A stretch of 62,000 bases of DNA from Nemertoderma westbladi (taxonomy: Eukaryota; Xenacoelomorpha; Nemertodermatida; Nemertodermatidae). The notes under the pieces were generated by a model, which saw only the letters and a list, made by a program, of their open reading frames with translations, did no database searches and was not told the origin of the DNA. The DNA is taken from contig JAUCBJ010009108.1 in the NCBI GenBank assembly GCA_032718475.1, positions 1-62,000 on the forward strand, written 5' to 3'. Both the position numbers and the translations under genes were made by a program. Of this stretch, positions 14,353 through 26,462 are shown one piece after another (within the stretch, counting starts at the first letter, position 1; each line of letters starts with the position of its first letter).

Positions 14353-14600
14353 TGGGGCGAGCGACGAAAGTAAGCGAGCTTAGCATACAGGTACCACTAT
14401 CTCAATCGGTGTGTCTGTTGTTCTGTTGATCTGTTGCTCAGTTGATCTGTTGTTCTGTTGATCTGTTGTGTCCAATTTTAAACGTTAATAACTCAGCCAA
14501 ATCTCGATAAAATATATCCAAACTTGGTACATATGTAGTCTGGCTAAAGTTTAGAAATTTTCCAAGTTGAATTTGCGTGGGGTCTTCGTGCAGCATCTGT
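14353..14600. repeat. inverted partner of the 13.8-14.27 kb repeat
   Basis: Begins GTGGGGCGAGCGACGAAAGT and proceeds through reverse complements of the CAACAGATC repeats and of the AACTTGGAAAATTTCTAAAC block. With 13787-14272 it forms a large inverted repeat around the LINE island. Confidence 0.8.
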
Positions 14601-15244
14601 GTAACTGTTTTGCAGTTATAATAAATTTATTTACCCAAAAGTTATTGGGCTTGGCATCAGCTGGTTGCTAGGAGACTGCAGGATATATCAGGTGGGTTTG
14701 AAATTCAGCAATACCGGTACAATGCAGCAATTAAAAATGTGGCCTTGCTGCCTTGGAAAGTGTGGTAGGCCTATTTTACTTTCTTCAGCCATTCAGGCAT
14801 TTGCAGATGGCAGAGTTCAGAGTATTCAGTTATACGCGACTATTCAGCCATATCATGTACCGGTACTCAAACAACTCGCCATCAAGGCCACCACCTCTGT
14901 CTGTCGCAGTGTCGTTGGCGACCTCGACTTTTGGTATCTCTACTGCGCTAGCGCTACGGGCAAACTGGACTAACCGATGAGTTAGACCCGAGGTCTGAAG
15001 AATGCATTTAATTTTTTGAGTAGTTTAACCTTGGACTTCTATGACATCGATGCCAAGCTGCAATGCGAAAGTTTTTTTTAAAGTTTGGTTAAATTTTCTT
15101 AATTAAATCTTAAGTACCGATTTTGGGATAAAATTGCTCAATTTTAATCTGTATCTAATAACTGACCCTCGACCTGCGCGATGGCCCCACGAACGTGTTC
15201 ATAATTGTGGTTGACTGTTCTACGCATGTCCCTAGATCATCATA
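14601..15244. other. no feature recognised
   Basis: A 102-codon open frame at 14665 has no recognisable motif and is treated as chance. The segment interrupts the LINE copy. Confidence 0.4.
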
Positions 15245-15915
15245 ATGATGATGGGGTGATGGTAACTCCACCTACTGGCTCCAAAAGCGAGGAAATCCTG
15301 CCAAGTACCTAACTGATCTAGACTTTACTGATGATTTAGGAGTACTCTCAGAATCACTAGAGGGAGCCCAACGGCTCCTCAGCTCATTAGAACATGCTGC
15401 TTCTAGTGTTGGTATTTTATTAACCAAAAGACCAACATGTTGACAGTTAACTTTGAAAGTCCTCAGCAAGTCTCTGACCGGATGAGCATAAGCTCAATGA
15501 TGGTATGCTTGAGCATGTGGACGACTTCTGTTACCTGGGATCATGGATCAGGAAGTCAGGTGAGGACCTTCGAATACGCAAGGGAAAGGCATGGGCAGCC
15601 TTGAATAGGCTTTCCAGGATTTGGAAGTCACATAGAATTAATCGGAAACTTAAGGTCCGATTATTTAGAGCAACAGTAGTTCTAGTACTAATCTATGGGA
15701 GTCCATGCTGGGCTCTAACTGCTGAGGACACCAAATCTCTGGATGACGCATTCACAAGAATGCTACGCCGGGTTCATTGTGTCAAGTACAATGCACACAT
15801 CTCCAACCAGACACTATAACATTGGAGGTGTCTCATTGGTTCCCCCAAACTTGACACTAGAATAAAGCCGCCTCAGCTTTGCAGGACATTGCTTTCGCCG
15901 TGAGGACCAGCCAGT
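15245..15915 (+). pseudogene. LINE RT C-terminal half, decayed
   Basis: Continuation of the LINE seen at 14271. Plus-strand frames show a polymerase box region reading FTDDLGVLSES, so the usual Ala of (F/Y)ADD is replaced by Thr. A second frame (15505-15819) encodes CYLGSWIRKSGEDLRIRKGK, LYGSPCWALTAEDTKSLDD-like and MLRRVHCVKYNAHISNQT segments. A frameshift and stops near 15440-15500 separate the two. It ends near 15915 in sequence matching the 37.0-kb copy. Non-functional. Confidence 0.85.
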
Positions 15916-16200
15916 GCATAATATTTATGGAATATTGATAATATAATATGTAATTTAATAAAATAATATTCAATTACATTCTACCGAAAGATAATAACTT
16001 TTGATAATTCATAAGACGTGTAATATCCAGATTGCACGTAAGAGGATATAGATATTAATAAAATACACAATAAATATAAAATAATACATACAGTTAATTG
16101 AGGACATAATTTTTAGCACTAATATACAAATTAATCAGTACACGCATGAAATATATTATGTTAGAAATAAATACCATTTAGTTAATATTTTATTATATAT
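15916..16200. other. AT-rich spacer, nothing recognised
   Basis: No coding or RNA signal seen between two LINE copies of opposite orientation. Confidence 0.5.
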
Positions 16201-16255
16201 TTGGGCTAAGTTAAATTTGGTAAAAATTAATGCACATAAAATGTCGGTAAAATGG

Positions 16256-18570
16256 TCAATCGAGCTTTTGCAGGTAAAAGGCAAGTTCCAGTGGGGTTTG
16301 GGGATTTGGTATAGCTTCACAAACCAGAGTGTGGGCAACATCTTTTGCTGGCTCTTTACAGAGACGACAGACACATTTATCTTTTGGTCTCCAGCATCTC
16401 CCCTCTTGGCAGACTTTGTGGTGAAACCCATTAGATAGGAACTGTGCCGCTATGCGGCGCCTGTTCCCAGCTATGTTGGCCAATGAGATTGATGTGCTGT
16501 TTGGGTTATCAACAGCTTCTAAAATCTTTGTAGTGGACGCGTATTTCGCATACTCCACACCAAATTTTCCAGAAAAAACCGCGGACCTTTATTACGTGTT
16601 CTAATTGTTTCTGTTGTTCCTTAGTTAAGTTCTGGAATACAGATATGCCGTAGGTAACAGCGGGAAACACCACCAGGGACCTTAATTTTTGAGCAGAGGG
16701 GTACGATATCGAATGCATATCAACTATGCAGGCTAGTTGCATGCACGAGGCAACACCACGTTTATATAAGTGTTTGTAATGGCCTGATGATTTGTTTGTA
16801 GTTGTAAACACTACTCCTAAGTAATTAAAATTGTTAATAAATTCCAATGATTTGTTGTTATAAAAAAGTTTATCTTGCTTTGACAAGCGTCCACCACGGC
16901 GGAACTTCACTACCTTAGTTTTGGACAAATTTACATGTAAGTCATTTTCATCACAATATTTGCAGAGTTTGTCTAAAGTTTTTTGCACCGAATTAATCGA
17001 ATTTCCATAGATAGCTAGGTCATCGGCATAAAGGAGTAGACCAATACCAATACCGGTCAGAACTAGAGGCAGGTCAGCAATGAACAAGCTAAAAAGTAGT
17101 GGCGACAACTTGTCACCTTGGATTACACCGATCATCTGAAAAATTGGGTCTGATAGATACAATCCTACACAAATGCGAATGCAGTTTGTAGCTATTAAAG
17201 CCCATATTGCTGAGATAAATATTCGACTTACTCCAAGTTTGGATAATTTATAGGCTAATTTGACCCTGTTAACAGAGTCGAATGCCTTTGTGAAATCCAC
17301 AAAGACACAATACACTGGACTACCCGATGGCAATGAGTTAGATATGTAACTGTATAATTTGCGTACAGCGTCTAATGTGGATCGGCCAGTACGGAAACCA
17401 TACTGTTCGTCTGGAAGTTTATTATATGTCTCGGCCCATGTATATAACCGTTTGAATAGGATTGAGGTATACGTTTTAAATAAACAAGATAACAGTGCGA
17501 TCCCGCGGTATGCACCCGGCGAAGATACAATATACAATGGAATAATTATTGAGGTTAGCCATGCTATAGGGCAGGTTGCTTTCGAGAAGCATACAGCGAA
17601 TAACGCGAACAGAAAAGGGAACAGATGGCCGAACCCTTTTTTCAGTATATCATTAGTGATACCGTCTGGGCCAGGAGCCTTTCCCGACTTCTGGCTTGCT
17701 ACAGCTGCAGTTACTTCTTCCCCCGTTATTGTGGTATCAAGGTAATCTTCATAGTTATTATCGACTTCAGGAAGCTGAGGTGGATTTGGTCTTGTAAGTA
17801 GAGATGTGAAATGGTTGAACCAGCTCTCATTAGTCACCTGGTGGGACACTGATGTTTCTTTCCGAGTTTTCAATATGTTCCAGAATTCCTTTTGGTCTGA
17901 TTCACAACGTTTAATTATATTCGACTCACGCCGTATTGAGTATAACTTTTTATTCGCTTTCATAGTTGATTTATATTCCTTCTGAATGGTTCTGTATGCT
18001 TCGAGTTGGGTATCCGATGAGTCGCTGTTTATTAAACTACGATGTTGTTTAACCTGGGACATAAGATTATAACAGGATTTGTTAAACCATGGCTTTGATT
18101 TCCTTTGTTGGCGGTTTATTGCAGACTGAGTAATTGCATCGGATACATGTTTGCATGCCGAATCGACACTGTCAGCCAATGCATTTGCAAAGATTTCCGG
18201 GTCGAGTAATTCACCTAGTTTGTCCGTATCGATGTTACGGATTGTCTCAGGGCGTTTATCTCGTGTTCCAATTCCAACAGAATTAATATGTTCCATTGAT
18301 AGATTGATATTGACGCGCTGGTGTTTAGTATTGATTGTATGTATTACTGCGGTGTTGATATAATCTAAGATATTGGTACTGGCAAACACAAGATCGATAA
18401 CACTAGTTCCATTCCAACAGATATAAGTCGGCAATTTAGGGTCTGAGATTGCGACCCAATAGAGAGTCACATAACAGATCACCACGCGTACTATCGCCAT
18501 CTATCCGGCAATTAAAATCGCCAGCTAAAATCACGGGAATGTGTGCTTTAAACAACACCAACTTTTGTGT
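16256..18570 (-). pseudogene. non-LTR retrotransposon ORF2 (endonuclease-RT-zinc finger), nearly intact RT
   Basis: The longest LINE in the window, read on the minus strand. At the upstream end a frame encodes IPVILAGDFNCRIDGDS (endonuclease active-site region, about 18490-18545). After a frameshift near 18430 the main frame (18500-16509) contains the end of the endonuclease (NGTSVIDLVF), then reverse transcriptase: GKAPGPDGI, PGAYRGIALLS, EQYGFRTGRSTLDAV, FVDFTKAFDSV (motif A), GVIQGDKLSPLLFSLFIADL (motif B) and LLLYADDLAIYG (motif C with both Asp). A small deletion seems to have removed the usual KGxGD loop before PGAYRGI. A second frameshift near 16550 moves to the frame ending at 16256, which holds a C-terminal CRLC...H...C zinc-finger-like motif. 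The 5' end runs into the N gap. Jockey- or R1-like groups are possible; not resolved. Confidence 0.88.
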
Positions 18571-18605
18571 CATGGATTTAGGCACTTAAACTTAATTTGT
18601 AATCA

Positions 18606-18705
18606 NNNNNNNNNNNNNNNNNNNNNNNNNNNNNNNNNNNNNNNNNNNNNNNNNNNNNNNNNNNNNNNNNNNNNNNNNNNNNNNNNNNNNNNNNNNNNNN
18701 NNNNN
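18606..18705. other. assembly gap of 100 N
   Basis: Exactly 100 undetermined bases, the usual placeholder for a gap of unknown size. It separates the truncated LINE from the 48-bp satellite. Confidence 0.99.
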
Positions 18706-21700
18706 GGGTCTTGCCGACCCTGTGTGGCTCGCAATCAATATATTATTGGTGTCCGGGTCTTGCGACCCTGTGTGGCTCGCAATCAATATATTATTGGTGT
18801 CCGGGTCTTGCGACCCTGTGTGGCTCGCAATCAATATATTATTGGTGTCCGGGTCTTGCGACCCTGTGTGGCTCGCAATCAATATATTATTGGTGTCCGG
18901 GTCTTGCGACCCTGTGTGGCTCGCAATCAATATATTATTGGTGTCCGGGTCTTGCGACCCTGTGTGGCTCGCAATCAATATATTATTGGTGTCCGGGTCT
19001 TGCGACCCTGTGTGGCTCGCAATCAATATATTATTGGTGTCCGGGTCTTGCGACCCTGTGTGGCTCGCAATCAATATATTATTGGTGTCCGGGTCTTGCG
19101 ACCCTGTGTGGCTCGCAATCAATATATTATTGGTGTCCGGGTCTTGCGACCCTGTGTGGCTCGCAATCAATATATTATTGGTGTCCGGGTCTTGCGACCC
19201 TGTGTGGCTCGCAATCAATATATTATTGGTGTCCGGGTCTTGCGACCCTGTGTGGCTCGCAATCAATATATTATTGGTGTCCGGGTCTTGCGACCCTGTG
19301 TGGCTCGCAATCAATATATTATTGGTGTCCGGGTCTTGCGACCCTGTGTGGCTCGCAATCAATATATTATTGGTGTCCGGGTCTTGCGACCCTGTGTGGC
19401 TCGCAATCAATATATTATTGGTGTCCGGGTCTTGCGACCCTGTGTGGCTCGCAATCAATATATTATTGGTGTCCGGGTCTTGCGACCCTGTGTGGCTCGC
19501 AATCAATATATTATTGGTGTCCGGGTCTTGCGACCCTGTGTGGCTCGCAATCAATATATTATTGGTGTCCGGGTCTTGCGACCCTGTGTGGCTCGCAATC
19601 AATATATTATTGGTGTCCGGGTCTTGCGACCCTGTGTGGCTCGCAATCAATATATTATTGGTGTCCGGGTCTTGCGACCCTGTGTGGCTCGCAATCAATA
19701 TATTATTGGTGTCCGGGTCTTGCGACCCTGTGTGGCTCGCAATCAATATATTATTGGTGTCCGGGTCTTGCGACCCTGTGTGGCTCGCAATCAATATATT
19801 ATTGGTGTCCGGGTCTTGCGACCCTGTGTGGCTCGCAATCAATATATTATTGGTGTCCGGGTCTTGCGACCCTGTGTGGCTCGCAATCAATATATTATTG
19901 GTGTCCGGGTCTTGCGACCCTGTGTGGCTCGCAATCAATATATTATTGGTGTCCGGGTCTTGCGACCCTGTGTGGCTCGCAATCAATATATTATTGGTGT
20001 CCGGGTCTTGCGACCCTGTGTGGCTCGCAATCAATATATTATTGGTGTCCGGGTCTTGCGACCCTGTGTGGCTCGCAATCAATATATTATTGGTGTCCGG
20101 GTCTTGCGACCCTGTGTGGCTCGCAATCAATATATTATTGGTGTCCGGGTCTTGCGACCCTGTGTGGCTCGCAATCAATATATTATTGGTGTCCGGGTCT
20201 TGCGACCCTGTGTGGCTCGCAATCAATATATTATTGGTGTCCGGGTCTTGCGACCCTGTGTGGCTCGCAATCAATATATTATTGGTGTCCGGGTCTTGCG
20301 ACCCTGTGTGGCTCGCAATCAATATATTATTGGTGTCCGGGTCTTGCGACCCTGTGTGGCTCGCAATCAATATATTATTGGTGTCCGGGTCTTGCGACCC
20401 TGTGTGGCTCGCAATCAATATATTATTGGTGTCCGGGTCTTGCGACCCTGTGTGGCTCGCAATCAATATATTATTGGTGTCCGGGTCTTGCGACCCTGTG
20501 TGGCTCGCAATCAATATATTATTGGTGTCCGGGTCTTGCGACCCTGTGTGGCTCGCAATCAATATATTATTGGTGTCCGGGTCTTGCGACCCTGTGTGGC
20601 TCGCAATCAATATATTATTGGTGTCCGGGTCTTGCGACCCTGTGTGGCTCGCAATCAATATATTATTGGTGTCCGGGTCTTGCGACCCTGTGTGGCTCGC
20701 AATCAATATATTATTGGTGTCCGGGTCTTGCGACCCTGTGTGGCTCGCAATCAATATATTATTGGTGTCCGGGTCTTGCGACCCTGTGTGGCTCGCAATC
20801 AATATATTATTGGTGTCCGGGTCTTGCGACCCTGTGTGGCTCGCAATCAATATATTATTGGTGTCCGGGTCTTGCGACCCTGTGTGGCTCGCAATCAATA
20901 TATTATTGGTGTCCGGGTCTTGCGACCCTGTGTGGCTCGCAATCAATATATTATTGGTGTCCGGGTCTTGCGACCCTGTGTGGCTCGCAATCAATATATT
21001 ATTGGTGTCCGGGTCTTGCGACCCTGTGTGGCTCGCAATCAATATATTATTGGTGTCCGGGTCTTGCGACCCTGTGTGGCTCGCAATCAATATATTATTG
21101 GTGTCCGGGTCTTGCGACCCTGTGTGGCTCGCAATCAATATATTATTGGTGTCCGGGTCTTGCGACCCTGTGTGGCTCGCAATCAATATATTATTGGTGT
21201 CCGGGTCTTGCGACCCTGTGTGGCTCGCAATCAATATATTATTGGTGTCCGGGTCTTGCGACCCTGTGTGGCTCGCAATCAATATATTATTGGTGTCCGG
21301 GTCTTGCGACCCTGTGTGGCTCGCAATCAATATATTATTGGTGTCCGGGTCTTGCGACCCTGTGTGGCTCGCAATCAATATATTATTGGTGTCCGGGTCT
21401 TGCGACCCTGTGTGGCTCGCAATCAATATATTATTGGTGTCCGGGTCTTGCGACCCTGTGTGGCTCGCAATCAATATATTATTGGTGTCCGGGTCTTGCG
21501 ACCCTGTGTGGCTCGCAATCAATATATTATTGGTGTCCGGGTCTTGCGACCCTGTGTGGCTCGCAATCAATATATTATTGGTGTCCGGGTCTTGCGACCC
21601 TGTGTGGCTCGCAATCAATATATTATTGGTGTCCGGGTCTTGCGACCCTGTGTGGCTCGCAATCAATATATTATTGGTGTCCGGGTCTTGCGACCCTGTG

Positions 21701-22560
21701 TGGCTCGCAATCAATATATTATTGGTGTCCGGGTCTTGCGACCCTGTGTGGCTCGCAATCAATATATTATTGGTGTCCGGGTCTTGCGACCCTGTGTGGC
21801 TCGCAATCAATATATTATTGGTGTCCGGGTCTTGCGACCCTGTGTGGCTCGCAATCAATATATTATTGGTGTCCGGGTCTTGCGACCCTGTGTGGCTCGC
21901 AATCAATATATTATTGGTGTCCGGGTCTTGCGACCCTGTGTGGCTCGCAATCAATATATTATTGGTGTCCGGGTCTTGCGACCCTGTGTGGCTCGCAATC
22001 AATATATTATTGGTGTCCGGGTCTTGCGACCCTGTGTGGCTCGCAATCAATATATTATTGGTGTCCGGGTCTTGCGACCCTGTGTGGCTCGCAATCAATA
22101 TATTATTGGTGTCCGGGTCTTGCGACCCTGTGTGGCTCGCAATCAATATATTATTGGTGTCCGGGTCTTGCGACCCTGTGTGGCTCGCAATCAATATATT
22201 ATTGGTGTCCGGGTCTTGCGACCCTGTGTGGCTCGCAATCAATATATTATTGGTGTCCGGGTCTTGCGACCCTGTGTGGCTCGCAATCAATATATTATTG
22301 GTGTCCGGGTCTTGCGACCCTGTGTGGCTCGCAATCAATATATTATTGGTGTCCGGGTCTTGCGACCCTGTGTGGCTCGCAATCAATATATTATTGGTGT
22401 CCGGGTCTTGCGACCCTGTGTGGCTCGCAATCAATATATTATTGGTGTCCGGGTCTTGCGACCCTGTGTGGCTCGCAATCAATATATTATTGGTGTCCGG
22501 GTCTTGCGACCCTGTGTGGCTCGCAATCAATATATTATTGGTGTCCGGGTCTTGCGACCC
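18706..22560. repeat. 48-bp tandem satellite, about 80 essentially perfect copies
   Basis: Monomer begins GGGTCTTGCGACCC (perfect stem GGGTC/GACCC with loop TTGC), continues TGTGTGGCTCGCAATC and ends AATATATTATTGGTGTCC. The only deviation noticed is an extra C in the first monomer beside the gap. Because 48 is a multiple of three, several frames on both strands stay open for over 1300 codons with a 16-residue period; these are treated as artefacts. Confidence 0.98.
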
Positions 22561-22940
22561 TCCGCAAGCTAGTATATATCACCGTCTTAGCTGCAATCGA
22601 AATACCGACCTTCTATTTTATTTTACTCCCATCGTTGCCACAGTTGGTAATTGGTTTTAAAGGTTTCAAATTTAAAAATTGTTTTTAAGGCCGAACCTCT
22701 TTTATAGATTATTATTATTATTTATTAAGTGTATTGTATTATTATTTTTTAGTATGGCCTATATATTTATATTTCTAATTAACCGTTGTGCTAGATTAAT
22801 TTACTTCCTTGTCTCTATATCTTGATATTTTACATTATGTGCCATAATCTGGCTTGATTAAAACAATATATATATTATTATAGGTGTTTTGGGTGAACGA
22901 GTGGGTTCATATTATTGTTTCTTTCGGTGCGCACAGTTTT
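22561..22940. other. AT-rich flank of the satellite
   Basis: No gene recognised. It holds TATTATTATTATT-like low complexity. Confidence 0.5.
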
Positions 22941-22944
22941 TCCA

Positions 22945-23012
22945 AAGTCAGCAATGACGTGGGATCGAACTGGTGACCCCCCAGGTTGGCTGGTCGCTCT
23001 AACCATCCCAAT
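22945..23012 (-). other. tRNA-like sequence, probable SINE head
   Basis: On the minus strand an A-box-like TGGTTAGAGCGACC (D arm) is followed 30-40 bases later by a B-box-like CACCAGTTCGATCCC (T arm) at tRNA spacing, with a possible CCAG/CTGG anticodon stem. The acceptor stem is not convincing, so a tRNA-derived SINE or tRNA pseudogene is more likely than a working tRNA gene. Confidence 0.5.
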
Positions 23013-23064
23013 AACGTATTAGGTTAAAAGGTATATCAGGTAAAAAAAACTACCTGATTGATAC

Positions 23065-23297
23065 CTTGTATGTCCGCAATTTACATAATGGCATATATCA
23101 ATAATTATATAAAGGAATATTTTATTTGTGGTATTTTTTATTATTTGGGTATGGGTGCGGGTCCGAGTTTCGTCCGCAATCGTCTTGTATGTCCGCAATT
23201 TACATAATGGCATATATCAATAATTATATAAAATATATTTTATTTGTGGTATTTTGTATTATTTGGGTATGGGTGCGGGTCCGAGTTTCGGGTCCAG
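23065..23297. repeat. 119-bp tandem duplication
   Basis: CTTGTATGTCCGCAATTTAC and the following AT-rich stretch ending in GGGTATGGGTGCGGGTCCG occur at 23065 and 23184, an offset of 119 bp. The second copy leads directly into the G-rich hexamer array. Confidence 0.85.
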
Positions 23298-24005
23298 GTG
23301 TCGAAGTCGGAGTCCGGGTGTGGGGTCCGGGTGTCGGAGTCGGAGTCCGGGTCCGGGTGTCGGAGTCCAGGTCTGGGTGTTGGGTCCGGGTCCAGGTGTT
23401 GGGTCCGGCTGTCTGGGTCTGGGGTCCTGGTGTCGGGTCCGAGTGTCGAGTCCGGGAGTGGGTCCGGGTGTCTGGGTCTGCTCCGGGTGTTGGAGTCGGA
23501 GTCCAGGTCTGGGTCCGGGTGTCGGGTCCGGGTGTTGGGTCCGGGTGTCGGAGTCCAGGTACGTGTCCGGGTGACAGGTCCGGATGTCAGAGTCCGGGTG
23601 CGTGTCCGGGCTCGGGTGTCGGGTCCGGGTGTGGTCCAGGTGCGTTTCGGGGTGTCGGGTCTGGTTGTCGGAGTCGGAGTCTGGGTGTCGAGTCCGGGTG
23701 TTGGAGTCCGGGTCCGGGAGTCGGAGTCCGGGTCCGGGTGTTGGAGTCGGAGTCCGTGTCCGGGTGTCGGGTCCAGGTGTCGGAGTTGGAGTCTGGTGTC
23801 GGGTCCGGGTGTCGGAGTCGGAGTCCGGGTCCGGGTGTTGGGTTCAGGTGTCGGAGTTGGAGTCTGGGTCCGGGTGTTGGAGTCAGAGTCTGTGTCCTGG
23901 TCCAGGTGTAGGAGTCTGGGTGTTGGGTCTGGGTGTCGGAGTCGGAGTCGGGGTCCGGGTGGCGGGTCCAGGTCCGGGTGTTGGAGTCCGGGTGTCGAGT
24001 CGGGT
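23270..24005. repeat. G-rich hexamer array (GGGTCC / GGGTGT / CGGAGT)
   Basis: About 735 bp built of degenerate six-base units with strong G/C strand asymmetry. The period is a multiple of three, so three frames are open and encode Val-Arg-Val-Ser-Gly-Pro-like repeats; no start context or domain supports a protein. Dense GGG runs give G-quadruplex potential. Confidence 0.92.
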
Positions 24006-24344
24006 TATATATTATGTATAAATAATAGATATAATATGTTAATGCAAATGTTTTCTTTGCGATTTTAGTTTACTTATTTTGCTCAATTTAAGTTTAAAGT
24101 TCCATTTTTTATTGATAAGGTTAATTGCGTTCTAATATTCAGATTTCTTAGCCCAGAACCATCAATTGTAACCTGACGCCATCTAGTGTCGTTATATATA
24201 TAGTGAGCTTAGCTTAAATGCCTTATTTGTGATGTCTAGGTGGCGCTACTGCACATTCCTTTGTAGGTATAAATGCTATGGGTCCAATACCTTACAACCA
24301 CTCTTACTATTCCCTTTAACATTAATTGTTTGGAGACACACTTA
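24006..24344. other. no gene recognised
   Basis: AT-rich start, then unique-looking sequence containing CCATCTAGTGTC and AGGTGGCGCTAC. Confidence 0.4.
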
Positions 24345-24826
24345 TACACGAAGTGGGGCCTTCGCGCAGCACGTGACTTAAATTTAATTTAAGTACTAAT
24401 TCGAAAGTATTACTGTATTAGCAAATTTTAAGCAGATTTCGCCTAATCACTTTTTACCTCTTTCATTTCTATTCAGACATTTCTGACTCTAGCGGTATAG
24501 TGAGAACTGAAGATGGATTAGGGTCTCCAGCCCCACAAAGACACAGCCTATGGATGAATACTACATACGTACATCGGCCAAGTTTCATCTTGAATAACGG
24601 ATAACGAAATGAGAGACGGATCTCACTTTCAGAAATTTCGTCGTATAGCGGCAGACCGATTAAATCTCCCCCCCCCCCCCCCCCCCCCACAAAGACGCAG
24701 CCTGTGGTCCAGAATATATGGCAAGATTCAGCTTAAACTGATTAAAATCAATGAGACGAGAGAATCTATTCACTTTCAGGCATAAAGTAGTCCTATAGCG
24801 GGTGACTGTTGAACTGATTTTCAACA

Positions 24827-26462
24827 AAACAAATTTTCAACTTGGCAGCTTTAAATTCGACAAAGTTATAAGCATGTCAATATCATAACGACGACAACGA
24901 TTTCACTTTCAGACATTTGGCCCTCTAGCGGCAGACTGGAGAACTGCAGATGGATTCGCCTCCTTTGAAAGTCACAGCTAATGGTCTAATACATATCTGC
25001 CAAGTTTCAGCTTAAACGGATTAAAAGCAAAGAAATGGGAGGGCATTTAATGTTTAGACATGTGGCCCTCTAGCGGGAGACCATTGCACTGATGGTGTCT
25101 GAAAGTCTCTCAAAAATCTCAACTTTAGCTCATATTGATACCTACAAATTTTCAACTTGGCAGCTTTAAATCCGACAAAGTTATTAGCATGTCAAAATCG
25201 TAACGACGACAACGATTTCACTTTCAGACCTTTGGCCCTCTAGCGGCAGACTGGAGAACTGCAGATGGATTCGCCTCCTTTGAAAGTCACAGCTAATGGT
25301 CTAATACATATCTGCCAAGTTTCAGCTTAAACGGATTAAAAGCAAAGAAATGGGAGGGCATTTAATGTTTAGACATGTGGCCCTCTAGCGGGAGACCATT
25401 GCACTGATGGTGTCTGAAAGTCTCTCAAAAATCTCAACTTTAGCTCATATTGATACCTACAAATTTTCAACTTGGCAGCTTTAAATCCGACAAAGTTATT
25501 AGCATGTCAAAATCGTAACGACGACAACGATTTCACTTTCAGACCTTTGGCCCTCTAGCGGCAGACTGGAGAACTGCAGATGGATTCGCCTCCTTTGAAA
25601 GTCACAGCTAATGGTCTAATACATATCTGCCAAGTTTCAGCTTAAACGGATTAAAAGCAAAGAAATGGGAGGGCATTTAATGTTTAGACATGTGGCCCTC
25701 TAGCGGGAGACCATTGCACTGATGGTGTCTGAAAGTCTCTCAAAAATCTCAACTTTAGCTCATATTGATACCTACAAATTTTCAACTTGGCAGCTTTAAA
25801 TCCGACAAAGTTATTAGCATGTCAAAATCGTAACGACGACAACGATTTCACTTTCAGACCTTTGGCCCTCTAGCGGCAGACTGGAGAACTGCAGATGGAT
25901 TCGCCTCCTTTGAAAGTCACAGCTAATGGTCTAATACATATCTGCCAAGTTTCAGCTTAAACGGATTAAAAGCAAAGAAATGGGAGGGCATTTAATGTTT
26001 AGACATGTGGCCCTCTAGCGGGAGACCATTGCACTGATGGTGTCTGAAAGTCTCTCAAAAATCTCAACTTTAGCTCATATTGATACCTACAAATTTTCAA
26101 CTTGGCAGCTTTAAATCCGACAAAGTTATTAGCATGTCAAAATCGTAACGACGACAACGATTTCACTTTCAGACCTTTGGCCCTCTAGCGGCAGACTGGA
26201 GAACTGCAGATGGATTCGCCTCCTTTGAAAGTCACAGCTAATGGTCTAATACATATCTGCCAAGTTTCAGCTTAAACGGATTAAAAGCAAAGAAATGGGA
26301 GGGCATTTAATGTTTAGACATGTGGCCCTCTAGCGGGAGACCATTGCACTGATGGTGTCTGAAAGTCTCTCAAAAATCTCAACTTTTGCTCATATTGATA
26401 CCTACAAATTTTCAACTTGGCAGCTTTAAATCCGACAAAGTTATTAGCATGTCAAAATCGTA
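24827..26462. repeat. 315-bp tandem array, about 5 copies
   Basis: ACAAATTTTCAACTTGGCAG recurs at about 24827, 25144, 25459, 25774, 26089 and 26404; the last five are spaced exactly 315 bp and nearly identical. Each unit holds two CCCTCTAGCGG boxes on the plus strand, alternately 145 and 170 bp apart. Confidence 0.95.

Noticed and set aside
14665-14980. Overlapping 102- and 75-codon frames
   Set aside because: No motif, two overlapping frames equally plausible, and the location interrupts a decayed LINE.
18541-22688. Open frames of over 1300 codons on both strands
   Set aside because: They arise from a 48-bp perfect repeat (multiple of three) and read through the N run; no start context, domain or codon bias supports a protein.
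22945-23012. Functional tRNA gene
   Set aside because: A and B boxes are present, but no convincing acceptor stem pairs around them.
23270-24005. Telomeric repeat
   Set aside because: Hexameric and G-rich but degenerate, and not TTAGGG; internal to the window.
23126-24068. Val/Arg/Gly/Ser/Pro repeat proteins in three frames
   Set aside because: All three frames are open because the hexamer array has a period divisible by three; equal openness in all frames argues against coding.
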